A DNA stretch of 64,000 nucleotides from Crocinitomicaceae bacterium (GTDB taxonomy: Bacteria; Bacteroidota; Bacteroidia; Flavobacteriales_D; Crocinitomicaceae), in contig JACJYW010000008.1 of assembly GCA_020635955.1 (NCBI GenBank), forward strand, positions 237,829-301,828, read 5' to 3'. This document shows, piece after piece, positions 26,089 to 36,200 of this stretch. Numbering within the stretch: the stretch's first letter is position 1; each line of letters starts with the position of its first letter. A program made the translations under genes and the position numbers. The notes beneath the pieces were generated by a model. It worked only from the letters and a program-made list of their open reading frames with translations. It was not told the origin of the DNA and did no database searches.

Positions 26089-26937
26089 TTATTTTTTGAA
26101 ATTGATGAACTCTTGTGGATCGAGAGGAATACCTTTTTGCCAAAGTTCAAAATGTAGGTGAGGACCGGATGTATGTTTGCCAGTGTTTCCTACAATGGCC
26201 ACAGGGTCAGCTATTTGCACCTTGTCACCGAGAACTTTTAAAAGAGAGGAACAATGTTTATAAACCGAAATGAAATCATTGCTGTGTTGGAGTATAATTA
26301 CATTTCCGTCATCTGGTGTCCAGGATGAGAAAATTACCGTTCCATCTAAACAACTCTTAATGGGGGATTCATTTTCTGTAACCACGTCAACCCCATAATG
26401 TCCTTTTTTAGTATTGAAGGATTTAGAGATCGTACCTCTAACCGGTGCAGTGAAAAAATCAAATTCTGATTCAGCTGCAGTTTCCTTTCCATCATTTTCC
26501 ACCTTAATTCTTAAAATGGAATCTTCTTTTGATTTAGTAAAGTGGGCATTGTAGTTTACAAAAAGTGAATCATCTGCGGCTTTCATACTGTCAAGAAAAG
26601 GCTGATCAAGTAAGATCCGTTTGAGGTCATCCAGGTATTTCTGTCTGGATCGTGTGGCAGACATCAAAGAATCAATGCGCTCCGAATTACTATTAATTTG
26701 GGTTACTGAATAAACAGGAGGGACATCAATAAATACATCACGAACACCAGTATATTTGATCAGTAGAGACAATCCAACAATAATCAAAACGGTATACAAT
26801 CCTAGTAAAGTCCACAAGTTGAGCACCGACAAACGAAAGCTCCATTTATCATGATAGGTAGTATCATCCGTAAAATGCAATTTGTGTTTTTCACGGATCC
26901 GTTCAAGAAATGATTTTAATCGTTCAGAAGTGCTCAT
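26089..26937 (-). CDS. M23 family (LytM) metallopeptidase, membrane-anchored
   Basis: M23 endopeptidases cut peptidoglycan cross-links or act as regulators of such enzymes. The 282-residue protein has an N-terminal cytoplasmic stretch, one membrane helix (about 40-63), a coiled region (about 80-140) and a C-terminal M23 domain. The zinc ligands appear complete: HYGVD (His and Asp), the catalytic HCS/His region, and HLHFE. The family member is probably active and periplasmic. A -7 box lies only 10 bases upstream of the start, implying a very short leader. The transporter gene follows 97 bases later with its own promoter. Confidence 0.9.
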   Translation of the reverse strand: MSTSERLKSFLERIREKHKLHFTDDTTYHDKWSFRLSVLNLWTLLGLYTVLIIVGLSLLIKYTGVRDVFIDVPPVYSVTQINSNSERIDSLMSATRSRQKYLDDLKRILLDQPFLDSMKAADDSLFVNYNAHFTKSKEDSILRIKVENDGKETAAESEFDFFTAPVRGTISKSFNTKKGHYGVDVVTENESPIKSCLDGTVIFSSWTPDDGNVIILQHSNDFISVYKHCSSLLKVLGDKVQIADPVAIVGNTGKHTSGPHLHFELWQKGIPLDPQEFINFKK

Positions 26938-26947
26938 TGTTGATCTT

Positions 26948-26955
26948 CAAAGTTA
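26948..26955 (-). promoter_or_regulatory. Minus-strand -7 box (TAACTTTG) for the M23 gene
   Basis: Exact TAnnTTTG ending 10 bases before ATG 26937. The rest of the 213-base divergent gap to 27150 holds the opposite promoter. Confidence 0.5.
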
Positions 26956-27106
26956 CGGCTTCTCAGAAAAAAAGTTCTGTTCGTTAGCGTAAAAATCGAT
27001 TTAAATAAATGGATACTACATTTGGCTCGCTTTTTGTGCTTATTAAGACAACTTTAACCTTAAAAATACGTCTAATAATAAGGGAGTGAATTCCAATTAA
27101 ATGCGT

Positions 27107-27114
27107 TAAATTTG
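27107..27114 (+). promoter_or_regulatory. -7 promoter box (TAAATTTG)
   Basis: Exact TAnnTTTG, 36 bases before ATG 27151. A TTG start proposed at 27112 would lie inside this box, which supports the downstream ATG. Confidence 0.55.
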
Positions 27115-27150
27115 AGGGAATTAGGATACCCAAAATTGGTAATAACCTTT

Positions 27151-29559
27151 ATGAATAAATTTGTCGTTATACTACTTGCTCTATGCTGCAGCCTTTTTGG
27201 CGGCAACATTTTTGCTCAGTTAACGACCTCTACAGGCCAAACTCCTAGTCAACTGGTTCAAAATGTACTTGTAGGAAATGGGGTTTCTGCTACCAACATC
27301 ACCTACACGGGTTCAGCTAATGCAATAGGTTCTTTTAACGGCTCAGCAACAAATATTGGATTAAGCAGTGGTATTGTCATCACTACAGGTACAGTGCTTA
27401 ATGACGGTAATGGGCCGCATGGTCCAAATAATACTGGAAGTGCCGGTACTGATAATGGTATAGGAGGCAATTCATTACTGGATAATATTGCGGGTAATAC
27501 AACCTTCAATGCAGCTATTCTTGAATTTGACTTTGTTCCGCAATCAGATTCTATAAAGTTCAGATATGTATTTGGATCAGAAGAATATCCTGAGTATGTA
27601 TGTGCTGATTTTAATGATGTGTTTGCATTTTTTATTTCTGGCCCTAATCCTCTTGGAGGTAATTATAGCAACCAAAATATTGCCTTGTTACCTGGAACAT
27701 CAACACCTATCACCATTGATAATGTAAATAATGGTTCAGTCGGTTCAAGCGGTAATGCTAGTAACTGTAGTTCCTCCGGTTTATCCAACTCAGCCTATTA
27801 TGTTGATAATACAAATGGTCCAACCATTCAGTATGATGGATTTACCATTCCAATAGAGGCATCAGCAAAAGTACAATGTGGCGCAACGTATCATTTGGTT
27901 ATGGCCATTGCTGATGTAGGAGATGGTGTTTGGGATTCTGGGATCTTTCTTGAAGCGAATAGTCTTCAAAGTTTTGCGCCAATTCAAATGACTTCTAGTT
28001 TAGCATTAGATGGGTTTAACAATGGTATAACAATGGCAGAAGGTTGTGAAACGGCCACCATAACGGTAACAAGACATGCAAGTCAAGCCGGATCGGCACT
28101 GTCGATACCAGTTATAATTTCCGGTACTGCAACAGAAGGAGTTGACTACAGCAATATTCCAAACACAATTGATTTTGCCCCGGGACAAACACAAGTGGTA
28201 TTCACCATTGAAGCATTTCTTGACGCTTTAACTGAAGGGACAGAATCATTGATCATTCAACTGGATCAACCAGATCCTTGTGGAAATTCCAACCTCATTA
28301 CTTTACCTCTGGAGATTAAGGATATAGATCCACTTGTCGTCACAGTGGCAGATGTAAGTGTCCATTGTCCTTCTGATGATGTTGATTTAACTGCTGTTGT
28401 AACCGGAGGATTACCGAATTATACCTTTAATTGGAGTAGTGGTGGTACAGCAGAAACAATAACTGTAAATCCAGCTAGCACTACAACTTATACAGTAACA
28501 GTTAATGATGCTTGTATTGGTACTCCTGTTGATGCAACGGGTACAGTTAATGTTCCAATTTATCCACCGTTGCTGATGATTACCTCACCAGACACATCAG
28601 TGTTGTGCCCTAATACACCACAAACATTGTTTGCAGAAGCCACTGGTGGTGAGGGAACATACACTTATTCCTGGTATGAGGGTTCAACTTTTCTTGGTAC
28701 CGGTACTTCTGTAGGGGTATCACCTATGGTAACAACGACTTATACAATTGTTATAACAGATGGTTGTGGAACGGAAATCTCTCATGATATTACGATCACC
28801 GTTCAGGCATCTGTACTTCAGTTGACCATGAGCCCAGATCAATTGATCTGTCCTGGAGATACAGCTGAAATTTGGGTAGAAGCGACTCAAGGATTGGGCA
28901 ATTACACGTATTACTGGCATCATTCTGGTGAAACCACTTCTGACGTGTTTGTGCATCCAATGAATACAACAACTTACACAGTTTCGGTTGAAGATGATTG
29001 TCATACCTATCATATAGATGGAGTAACAACTGTTCAGGTAGTTCGACCAACAGCCAATTTTGAGATCCTGACAGATGAGCCTATGGAAGATCTTTTGGTA
29101 TCCTTTCAAAATACTTCTTCAGGAAGTGTGAGTTGGTATTGGGATTTTGGAAATGGATTGAATTCTACGGCAAATTCACCAAATACTAAGTATAATCCAT
29201 GGGGCTACTATGATGTAACACTTATTGCTTATAACGAGATTGGTTGTTCAGATACTATTGTAAAACAGATCTATGTAAAACCTGAATATTATTTCTATGC
29301 ACCAAATGCGTTTACTCCGAACGGCAATAGACAAAATGAGTTTTATAGTGTATCTGTTATTGGTGCTGTGGCTTTTGAATTCCAGATCTTTAATCGTTGG
29401 GGTGAATTGATCTACCAAACTACTGATCAATATTTTCAATGGGATGGAACTTATATGAATTACAAAGCACAAGACGGTGTTTATGTATGGAAAGCTAAAG
29501 TTGTCGATAGAGAACTTCAGTACCATACCTATGAGGGATTTGTTACTATTTTAAGGTAA
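27151..29559 (+). CDS. Choice-of-anchor L / Calx-beta / PKD surface protein with T9SS type B (CHU_C) domain
   Basis: The 802-residue protein begins with a signal peptide (about 1-21, NIFAQ); I choose ATG 27151 for that reason. Residues about 25-275 match the choice-of-anchor L domain (SGIVITTGTV, FRYVFGSEEYPEYV). A Calx-beta-like domain follows (about 285-390, GTATEGVDYSNIPN), then three Ig/PKD-like repeats each beginning CP..D (about 400-640) and a PKD domain with WDFGNG. The last 90 residues (FYAPNAFTPNGN ... EGFVTILR) form the CHU_C gliding-associated T9SS type B sorting domain. It should be a surface adhesin or matrix protein exported by SprA. No PorP/SprF gene is next to it; the one in this window at 57358 may serve more than one cargo. 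Confidence 0.88.
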   Translation: MNKFVVILLALCCSLFGGNIFAQLTTSTGQTPSQLVQNVLVGNGVSATNITYTGSANAIGSFNGSATNIGLSSGIVITTGTVLNDGNGPHGPNNTGSAGTDNGIGGNSLLDNIAGNTTFNAAILEFDFVPQSDSIKFRYVFGSEEYPEYVCADFNDVFAFFISGPNPLGGNYSNQNIALLPGTSTPITIDNVNNGSVGSSGNASNCSSSGLSNSAYYVDNTNGPTIQYDGFTIPIEASAKVQCGATYHLVMAIADVGDGVWDSGIFLEANSLQSFAPIQMTSSLALDGFNNGITMAEGCETATITVTRHASQAGSALSIPVIISGTATEGVDYSNIPNTIDFAPGQTQVVFTIEAFLDALTEGTESLIIQLDQPDPCGNSNLITLPLEIKDIDPLVVTVADVSVHCPSDDVDLTAVVTGGLPNYTFNWSSGGTAETITVNPASTTTYTVTVNDACIGTPVDATGTVNVPIYPPLLMITSPDTSVLCPNTPQTLFAEATGGEGTYTYSWYEGSTFLGTGTSVGVSPMVTTTYTIVITDGCGTEISHDITITVQASVLQLTMSPDQLICPGDTAEIWVEATQGLGNYTYYWHHSGETTSDVFVHPMNTTTYTVSVEDDCHTYHIDGVTTVQVVRPTANFEILTDEPMEDLLVSFQNTSSGSVSWYWDFGNGLNSTANSPNTKYNPWGYYDVTLIAYNEIGCSDTIVKQIYVKPEYYFYAPNAFTPNGNRQNEFYSVSVIGAVAFEFQIFNRWGELIYQTTDQYFQWDGTYMNYKAQDGVYVWKAKVVDRELQYHTYEGFVTILR

Positions 29560-29565
29560 TAGTAT

Positions 29566-29573
29566 TACATTTG
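29566..29573 (+). promoter_or_regulatory. -7 promoter box (TACATTTG) with TTTG at -33
   Basis: Exact TAnnTTTG, 17 bases before ATG 29591. TTTG at 29539-29542 lies 23 bases upstream inside the end of the previous gene, within the known spacing range. Confidence 0.6.
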
Positions 29574-29590
29574 CCAAAAGATGTAATCTA

Positions 29591-32230
29591 ATGTCCCTGA
29601 GACCCTTACCAATTATATTTGTTACTCTTCTTATTCTCGGTTTTTTTGCTTGTGGAGACGAGCAAATAGTTGAAGAAATTACAGATGGTACCCCTCAGGA
29701 AAATCAATGGACGGACTCTATATTTGGTACTCTTTCAGAAAGAGATCAGTATTTCCAGCATTTAATAATTGAAATACCCGGAACTTATCAATCTAATTCA
29801 GACTCATTAATTAACTGGATCAACCTAAATCAGCCTGGCGCATTAAAATTTGATGGTTGGAATATTGACTCTGTTGCCTATATCAAAAGAGCGTTAGATA
29901 CTCTGGATATCATTCAACCTTTTATTTATGCTGATTATTTTGAGGTACTTGATCTCAATCCTTATCCTTATTGGAAAGCTAACGAAAAGAATGCTGAATT
30001 GGAATTAGCTCGTGTTTTTTCAAAAGGAAGACTAAACTTGCTTGATCTAGGTGGAAATATGGAAATTGATCCAGCTACCCAAGATTGGGTGGATACCTTA
30101 AAAAAATCATTAGCGGTTTATCCCATTATTTCACATTATAGCGATAAGAATATCAAGCGTGATTACAACCGTTTTTTATTGGATCTACAACGATTTGATC
30201 ACAATGTATTTTTAGAAATATCGGCATATGATACAGCTAATTATGAGGAAATCCGAAAAGCTAATGCATTTGAAGGATTGTTCCTGGCATCTTCAGAAAT
30301 AGGTAAGATCAATAATTTATTGAATAGGGGAGTTGATCTGGTGGTAAAGAATATTGAAGCAGGAGACCCTTATACAAATTGGAATGGCCTGACGGATGAA
30401 ATGTCAGCTAGTACCAGAAGAATTCTTGACTTAAAAAGCAAAGTTGAAGCCCCGCAAACTCAAAATCTCTCTGCAGAGATACAATATACTCGTCTTAATC
30501 TTGCACATAACAGTGTTTCACTGATCAAGGATGAAGCTAAATTGATCCCCTTTAAAAAGCGCTTTACCATTTTTAGTGAGGGTCAGTTGAAACTAAGTAA
30601 TCAGATTAGAAAAGAAGTGAATGTAAGCACACAGGGGTTTGATCCTAGTATGGCTACTTTAAAAAAGATCATTAAACAATCAGGCAATAAAGTCATAATA
30701 CTTTCTGATTCAACTTCAAAAGAAGCTTTAGAACATCTAAATTCTTTAAAGAAAGAGGACCAAACCTTAGTCTGTTTTAGTAAACCTGAACAATATCAAT
30801 CTCTTTCAAATACCGCAAGTTTATTATTTGTTCCCAATATTGAAGGTCATTCGGCTGCTCTATTGGCACAGCAGGTTTCAAGCAGGTTGTCATTGAATGG
30901 TGATTTCATTTTGGAAGATTCAATTTTCAAGGGTATTGTAAAACCTAAAACTTTATTAGCGAGAACAATTCCAGAATTTGCGGGAATTGACGGGGATACT
31001 TTGAATAGGATCAACTGGGCAGTAAACAATGCAATGAATGGCAGAGCTTTTCCTGGATGCCAGGTATTGCTGGCTAAAAATGGATGTATTATATATGATC
31101 AGCAATTTGGTTTTCACTCCTATGAACGAACTAAGAAAGTAACCGAAGAATCCATTTACGATCTTGCTTCTATCACAAAAGTTGTTGCCACAACGCTTGT
31201 TGGGATGAAATTGTGGGAGATGGGGAAATATGATCTAAAGGATAGCTTGTATATGTATTTGCCAGATACCTTGAGAAAGCATTTAAATTATCCCTCAACT
31301 ATCAGGAACATCACTTTTCATGAGCTGCTGATCCATAAAAGCGGATTGCCAGCAGGTTTTCCTTTGATCAGATATCTTGATTATAAAAAGGAGGATATAG
31401 GCGTATTTGACAAGTACTACTGTGATGTTTCAGATAGCGCATATTGCATTGAAGTAGCACAGAACTTTTACATGGAGAAAGAATATGCTGATAGTATGTG
31501 GTTAAAGCTGAATCAAATGTGGCTTGATCCGGCAAAACCTTATGTTTACAGTGATGTCAATATGAATACGCTTTATTACATGTATAAAAGTATCATAGAT
31601 GCTAATCCAAAAGATTTTGGGTTTACTGATCCTCCGAAAAAGCTAAAAGACAAAAATCTATTCGCCGAATTCCTCTATAATACATTTTACAAACCAATGG
31701 GAATGAATCATAGTCGCTATAAACCGCTGGAGCATTTTGATCAAAATTCTATCGTACCGACAGAAAATGAAACTTTCTGGAGAAAACAGTTGTTGCACGG
31801 AAGCGTTCATGATCCAAATGCGGCGTTAATGGGTGGAATTGCAGGTAATGCGGGCATGTTTTCTACAACACATGACATGGCTATATATTGCCAGATGTTG
31901 CTGGATAAGGGGGTCTATGGGGGACAACGTTATTTGAATGCTGAAACCGTTGAGAAGTTTACTTCGGTTGCTGAAGACTCTCATAGAGGGTTAGGGTTTA
32001 ATCATAAAACCATATCCACAACGGGTTACGGAATGGCTGATGAATGTTCACTTTCAACATATGGTCATACCGGATTTACCGGAACATGTTTTTGGATAGA
32101 TCCTGAAGAAGGAACCGTATACATTTTCCTATCAAATAGGGTGCACCCTAAGGTGAACAATATTATCTACCAATATGGTATTAGAAAGAGTATTCATAAT
32201 ACCCTTTATGATGCAAGAATGAATTCCTAA
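29591..32230 (+). CDS. Lipoprotein: degenerate GH3 domain fused to class C beta-lactamase-like serine hydrolase
   Basis: The 879-residue product is a lipoprotein (Cys21, LGFFAC). Residues about 60-470 align in layout with glycoside hydrolase family 3 (NagZ-like): FEGLFLASSE sits where GH3 has the nucleophile motif FDGLIVTDA, and NSVSLIKDEAKLIPF marks the second GH3 domain. The nucleophile Asp is replaced by Ser and no KHFPGHG motif is visible, so glycosidase activity looks lost. Residues about 480-879 are a serine hydrolase of the AmpC/EstB type with Ser527-x-x-Lys530 (SITK), Tyr653 (YSDVN) and His826-Thr-Gly (HTG), all intact. Full-length Bacteroidota fusions of active GH3 and serine hydrolase are known; this member is about 100 residues shorter. 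A role in muropeptide or ester turnover in the periplasm is inferred. Confidence 0.85.
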   Translation: MSLRPLPIIFVTLLILGFFACGDEQIVEEITDGTPQENQWTDSIFGTLSERDQYFQHLIIEIPGTYQSNSDSLINWINLNQPGALKFDGWNIDSVAYIKRALDTLDIIQPFIYADYFEVLDLNPYPYWKANEKNAELELARVFSKGRLNLLDLGGNMEIDPATQDWVDTLKKSLAVYPIISHYSDKNIKRDYNRFLLDLQRFDHNVFLEISAYDTANYEEIRKANAFEGLFLASSEIGKINNLLNRGVDLVVKNIEAGDPYTNWNGLTDEMSASTRRILDLKSKVEAPQTQNLSAEIQYTRLNLAHNSVSLIKDEAKLIPFKKRFTIFSEGQLKLSNQIRKEVNVSTQGFDPSMATLKKIIKQSGNKVIILSDSTSKEALEHLNSLKKEDQTLVCFSKPEQYQSLSNTASLLFVPNIEGHSAALLAQQVSSRLSLNGDFILEDSIFKGIVKPKTLLARTIPEFAGIDGDTLNRINWAVNNAMNGRAFPGCQVLLAKNGCIIYDQQFGFHSYERTKKVTEESIYDLASITKVVATTLVGMKLWEMGKYDLKDSLYMYLPDTLRKHLNYPSTIRNITFHELLIHKSGLPAGFPLIRYLDYKKEDIGVFDKYYCDVSDSAYCIEVAQNFYMEKEYADSMWLKLNQMWLDPAKPYVYSDVNMNTLYYMYKSIIDANPKDFGFTDPPKKLKDKNLFAEFLYNTFYKPMGMNHSRYKPLEHFDQNSIVPTENETFWRKQLLHGSVHDPNAALMGGIAGNAGMFSTTHDMAIYCQMLLDKGVYGGQRYLNAETVEKFTSVAEDSHRGLGFNHKTISTTGYGMADECSLSTYGHTGFTGTCFWIDPEEGTVYIFLSNRVHPKVNNIIYQYGIRKSIHNTLYDARMNS

Positions 32231-33012
32231 AGACTTTTCGTTCTGCCTCCGTCTACCGGAACATTTATACCATTGATATAGCTTGCTGCAGGTGAAACCA
32301 GAAATGCTATTGCATTCGCAATTTCTTCAGGTTGAGCGATTCGTTTCATAGGAGATTCACTACTCATTTCATTCAAGATATCGCTATAAGTTCTTCCTGT
32401 TTTTTCAGCTTTTGCTTCAATAATTGCTTTTAATCTTACCGTATCTGTTGCACCAGGCAGAACATTATTAACGGTAATATTGAATTGACCCAATTCATTG
32501 GCCAAAGTCTTACTCCAATTCGCCACGGCTCCTCTTATCGTATTTGACACACCTAGATTTGGTAAAGGCTGCTTTACAGAAGTTGAGATCACATTGATGA
32601 TTCGACCATAACCCGCTTCTTTCATTTTATCGACAACTGATTGAACCAAAATATGATTACAGATCAAATGCATATTAAAGGCAATTCTGAATTCATCAAT
32701 GTCAGCAAGATGCGCGGGACCTCCGGCAGGACCTCCGGTATTATTTACCAGAATGTGAACATCTTTATTAGGTAAGAATTCATCCAATTTAGATTTCAGT
32801 TCATCTGCCTTGGTAAAATCGGCTACCAAATATTCATGAACTTGCCCTTTACTTGTATCTAGTTCACTAATAACATCCTTTAGTTTGTCTTCATTTCTAG
32901 CTATTAGAATCACTTTCGCTCCCATTCTGCTTATTTCCTTTGCTGCAGATTTTCCAATTCCTTGTGTGCTTCCGCAAATAATAGCTGTTTTATGTGTCAG
33001 GTCAAGATTCAT
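32227..33012 (-). CDS. Atypical SDR-family oxidoreductase
   Basis: The 261-residue protein is a classical-length short-chain dehydrogenase with the NAD(P) motif GSTQGIG (14-20), NNTGG, and the C-terminal PVDGG segment typical of FabG-like members. The usual YxxxK catalytic pair is replaced: the aligned segment GVSNTIRGAV has Ser and Arg where Tyr and Lys normally stand, although the upstream Ser (VISTS) remains. This SNxxR pattern defines a known SDR subgroup, so it is probably functional with altered chemistry rather than broken. The stop overlaps the convergent hydrolase stop by 4 bases. A -7 box precedes the start by 19 bases. Cytoplasmic; substrate unknown. Confidence 0.88.
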   Translation of the reverse strand: MNLDLTHKTAIICGSTQGIGKSAAKEISRMGAKVILIARNEDKLKDVISELDTSKGQVHEYLVADFTKADELKSKLDEFLPNKDVHILVNNTGGPAGGPAHLADIDEFRIAFNMHLICNHILVQSVVDKMKEAGYGRIINVISTSVKQPLPNLGVSNTIRGAVANWSKTLANELGQFNITVNNVLPGATDTVRLKAIIEAKAEKTGRTYSDILNEMSSESPMKRIAQPEEIANAIAFLVSPAASYINGINVPVDGGRTKSL

Positions 33013-33031
33013 GTTGAATAATTTGATTTAA

Positions 33032-33039
33032 CAAATGTA
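33032..33039 (-). promoter_or_regulatory. Minus-strand -7 box (TACATTTG) with TTTG at -33
   Basis: Exact TAnnTTTG 19 bases before ATG 33012, with TTTG (33058-33061 on the minus strand) at 18 bases spacing. Confidence 0.6.
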
Positions 33040-33189
33040 TAAAATAGATCCAGCCGTCAAATGTTTTCTATGACAACAAAGTCTTAATAAATAAACAGAT
33101 AGATAATAAATTAACAATATAACGTAGAAACACGGATTAATTTATCAGTAATTGTGCTTGCATAATTTGTTGCTGGTTTTATTACATAT

Positions 33190-33197
33190 TAATTTTG
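33190..33197 (+). promoter_or_regulatory. -7 promoter box (TAATTTTG) with TTTG at -33
   Basis: Exact TAnnTTTG 28 bases before ATG 33226; TTTG at 33166-33169 gives a 20-base spacer, close to the consensus. Confidence 0.65.
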
Positions 33198-33225
33198 CAT
33201 TAATTATTAATTAAATCTATATACT

Positions 33226-36200
33226 ATGCGAAAAATTTACCTTAGCCTATTGTTAGGTGTAGGTCTTGCAACTACGGCAAGTGCACAGGGAGATAATTGT
33301 GGTTCAGCAGTTTCGGTTACCCCCGGGGTATACACTGCTAATGGCCCAACTACCGGTGCAGGTGCTTCCAATTTTTGTTTTTTTGGAGGTGCTATAAATG
33401 CTGATTGGTACAAGTACACACCTACTTGTGATGGAACAATTGACATTACATCTGAAATCGAAGCTTCATTACCGGATACTCGTTTGAGTATTCATTCAGG
33501 AACTTGTGGTACATTAACAGGATGTATTGACAGTGATGATGATTCTGGTACTGGATTCACGTCAAAAATTACAGGATTTCCTGTGACAGCAGGTGTTACT
33601 TATTACTTTGAGTGGGATGATCGTTGGGATGGTTCCGGTTTTGACTGGGAATTTACTTTTACACCTATTGCTGCTCCTGTTACGAACATAACAGTTTCTA
33701 ATATCACTCTTAGTTCAGCTGATATTGATTGGGATCCATCTACTGGTGGAGAAACGGCTTGGGTTGTTGAGTGGGGACCTGCTGGTTTTACTCAGGGTAC
33801 AGGAACAATTTGGAATGTTACAATTGCTTCTGATACGTCAATAGCCGGTCTTTTAGATGGTACAACTTATGATGTATATATTACTCCAGCTCCGATTGAT
33901 CCGTGTATTCCGTCAGTTATGACTTCTTTCACAACAATTAATTCATGTCCTGAACCAACTGGGTTCACCATTAATGGTCAAAACGAGGATTCATTGTTCG
34001 TGAGTTGGACTGCCGGTGGAGGTGAAACTGAGTGGTATATTGAGTATGGGCCTACTGGTTTTACACCAGGGACAGGAACTCCTTACACTTCGTTAAATAA
34101 CCCAGATACCATTACAGGTGTGCCGTTTGATCAATTCTTTGAAATTTATATCAAAGCAGTTTGTACAGTTGGAGACTCTTCTAACTGGGTAGGGCCATTG
34201 TCATTTGAAACATTTTATCAAGCTCCTTACATTGAGTTTAATAACGATTGTGACACTCCTTTTGAAGATATTTCGGGTACAGGAACGTACAATTTTGTTG
34301 CGGATGAAGATGAATTAGGTGTTACATTGCCTTTTACTTTCTTATATCAAAATGTGGCTTCGAACCAAATCACTATAGGTGAAAATGGAGGTGTTGAGTT
34401 TGGAACTTTGACTGGTGATGTTAATTTTTCTAATACAACGGTTGCTACAGCTAATGACGGTTTTTATATTATGTGGGATGATATGGATGGAGGAGATATC
34501 TATTATCAAACACTTGGAACTGCACCAAATAGAAGATTCATCATACAATGGGATGATATTCCAACTTGGTTGGGGTCTAATGGAGGAACCTATCAGATGA
34601 TCTTATTCGAGACTTCTAACGAGATTAAGTTTCGTTACCAAGATACTGATTTTGGAAGTGGAAGTGATAACTATGGAGCAGATGCTACAATTGGTTTAGC
34701 TGGTCCAAATCAGGATGTAGATGTTTCTTTCGAACAGCCATATACTGATGCAAATCCTTGTATCAATTTCTACTACACGAGTTGTCCAAAGCCTACAGCT
34801 TTCACAGATGTGTATGTGGGTATTGATACTGTGATCCTATCATGGACCGCTGGACTTTCTGAAACAGAGTGGGAAATTGAATGGGGACCTGCAGGATTTA
34901 CGCCTGGAACAGGAAGTACAATGACAACAAATAACACGCAGGATACAATTCCTGGGTTGACGCAGTTGACAAATTATGACTTCTATGTGACTGCAGTTTG
35001 TGGGGTAGGTGATTCATCTGTTCTCGTTGGGCCTGTTTCAGTGATGACTAATCCGGTTTGTCCTGGACCAACAGCCATTACGGTTGATTTTGTTTCTGCA
35101 GATTCTGCTGGAATTTCGTGGACGAACGTTGGTTCTGCAACTACGTGGAATATTCAATATGGTTTATCTGGGTTTGCAATTGGATCTGGAACCGTCATAA
35201 CAACAACTGATAACCCTGATACCTTAGCAGGTTTAACAGCAGGTATGGTATATGATGTTTATGTACAATCTGATTGTGGTGGACCTGATACCTCTCTATG
35301 GGAAGGCCCTGTTCAAGTATTAGTACCTATTGTTAACGATACAATTTGCGGAGCCATTTCAATTCCTTTGGATGGGATAACGTACAACTACCATAACACA
35401 GGTGCTACTTCGGCTGGTGAGCCAGGAACAACTCCAAATAACACCATTTGGTTTGAGTTCATTGCCCCTGCTTCAGGAGCTGTAAGAATTGGTACTTGCG
35501 GATCTACTTTTGACACTGAATTAGAGGTGTTTGAAGGAACAGACTGTAATGCTACCTTAACTTCTGTAGGATATGCTGACGGTAATCCGTTCACTGTTTG
35601 TAATGGATCTGGACCTGCTGGAATAGTTCTTTGTGACTTAACACCAGGAAATCAGTACTATTTCTGGGTTGGACCATACTCGGCAGGTACATTTGGAGTA
35701 ATTCCGGTATTTGCTGAAGCAATTGTATACCCTGAAACAGGAACAGCAGTACCTACAGATGTTTGTGAGGATAATGCTGCACTCGATTTATTTACATCTA
35801 TATCAGGTAACGTGTCAACTGACGGACAGTGGTATGTAACAGCAGTTTCTGCTGGAAATGCAATTCCTTCAACTGTTTCAGTAGTAGGCGTAGATGGTGG
35901 CACGTATAATTTCTTCTATGTAGATAACAATGTTTGTTTTGCAGATACTGTTCAAACTTCTGTAACTGTATTTGAACAGCCATTAGTAGGAACCGCTTCT
36001 CCAATAGATGCGGGCTGTAATTACGGGGATGTAAACCTATTTGATGGTTTATCAGGTGTGATCGATCTAAGTGGTACATGGTATGATGATAGCTCAAATC
36101 CATTATCTGGAGGATCTTATTCCTTCAATGGAGAAGCTGCGGGCACATACAATTTCCATTTTATTGTAGACAATGGAGTTTGTGCTGCTGATACCTCAAC

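Noticed and set aside
27112..27150. TTG start of the choice-of-anchor L protein
   Set aside because: It falls inside a perfect -7 box, and the signal peptide begins cleanly at ATG 27151.
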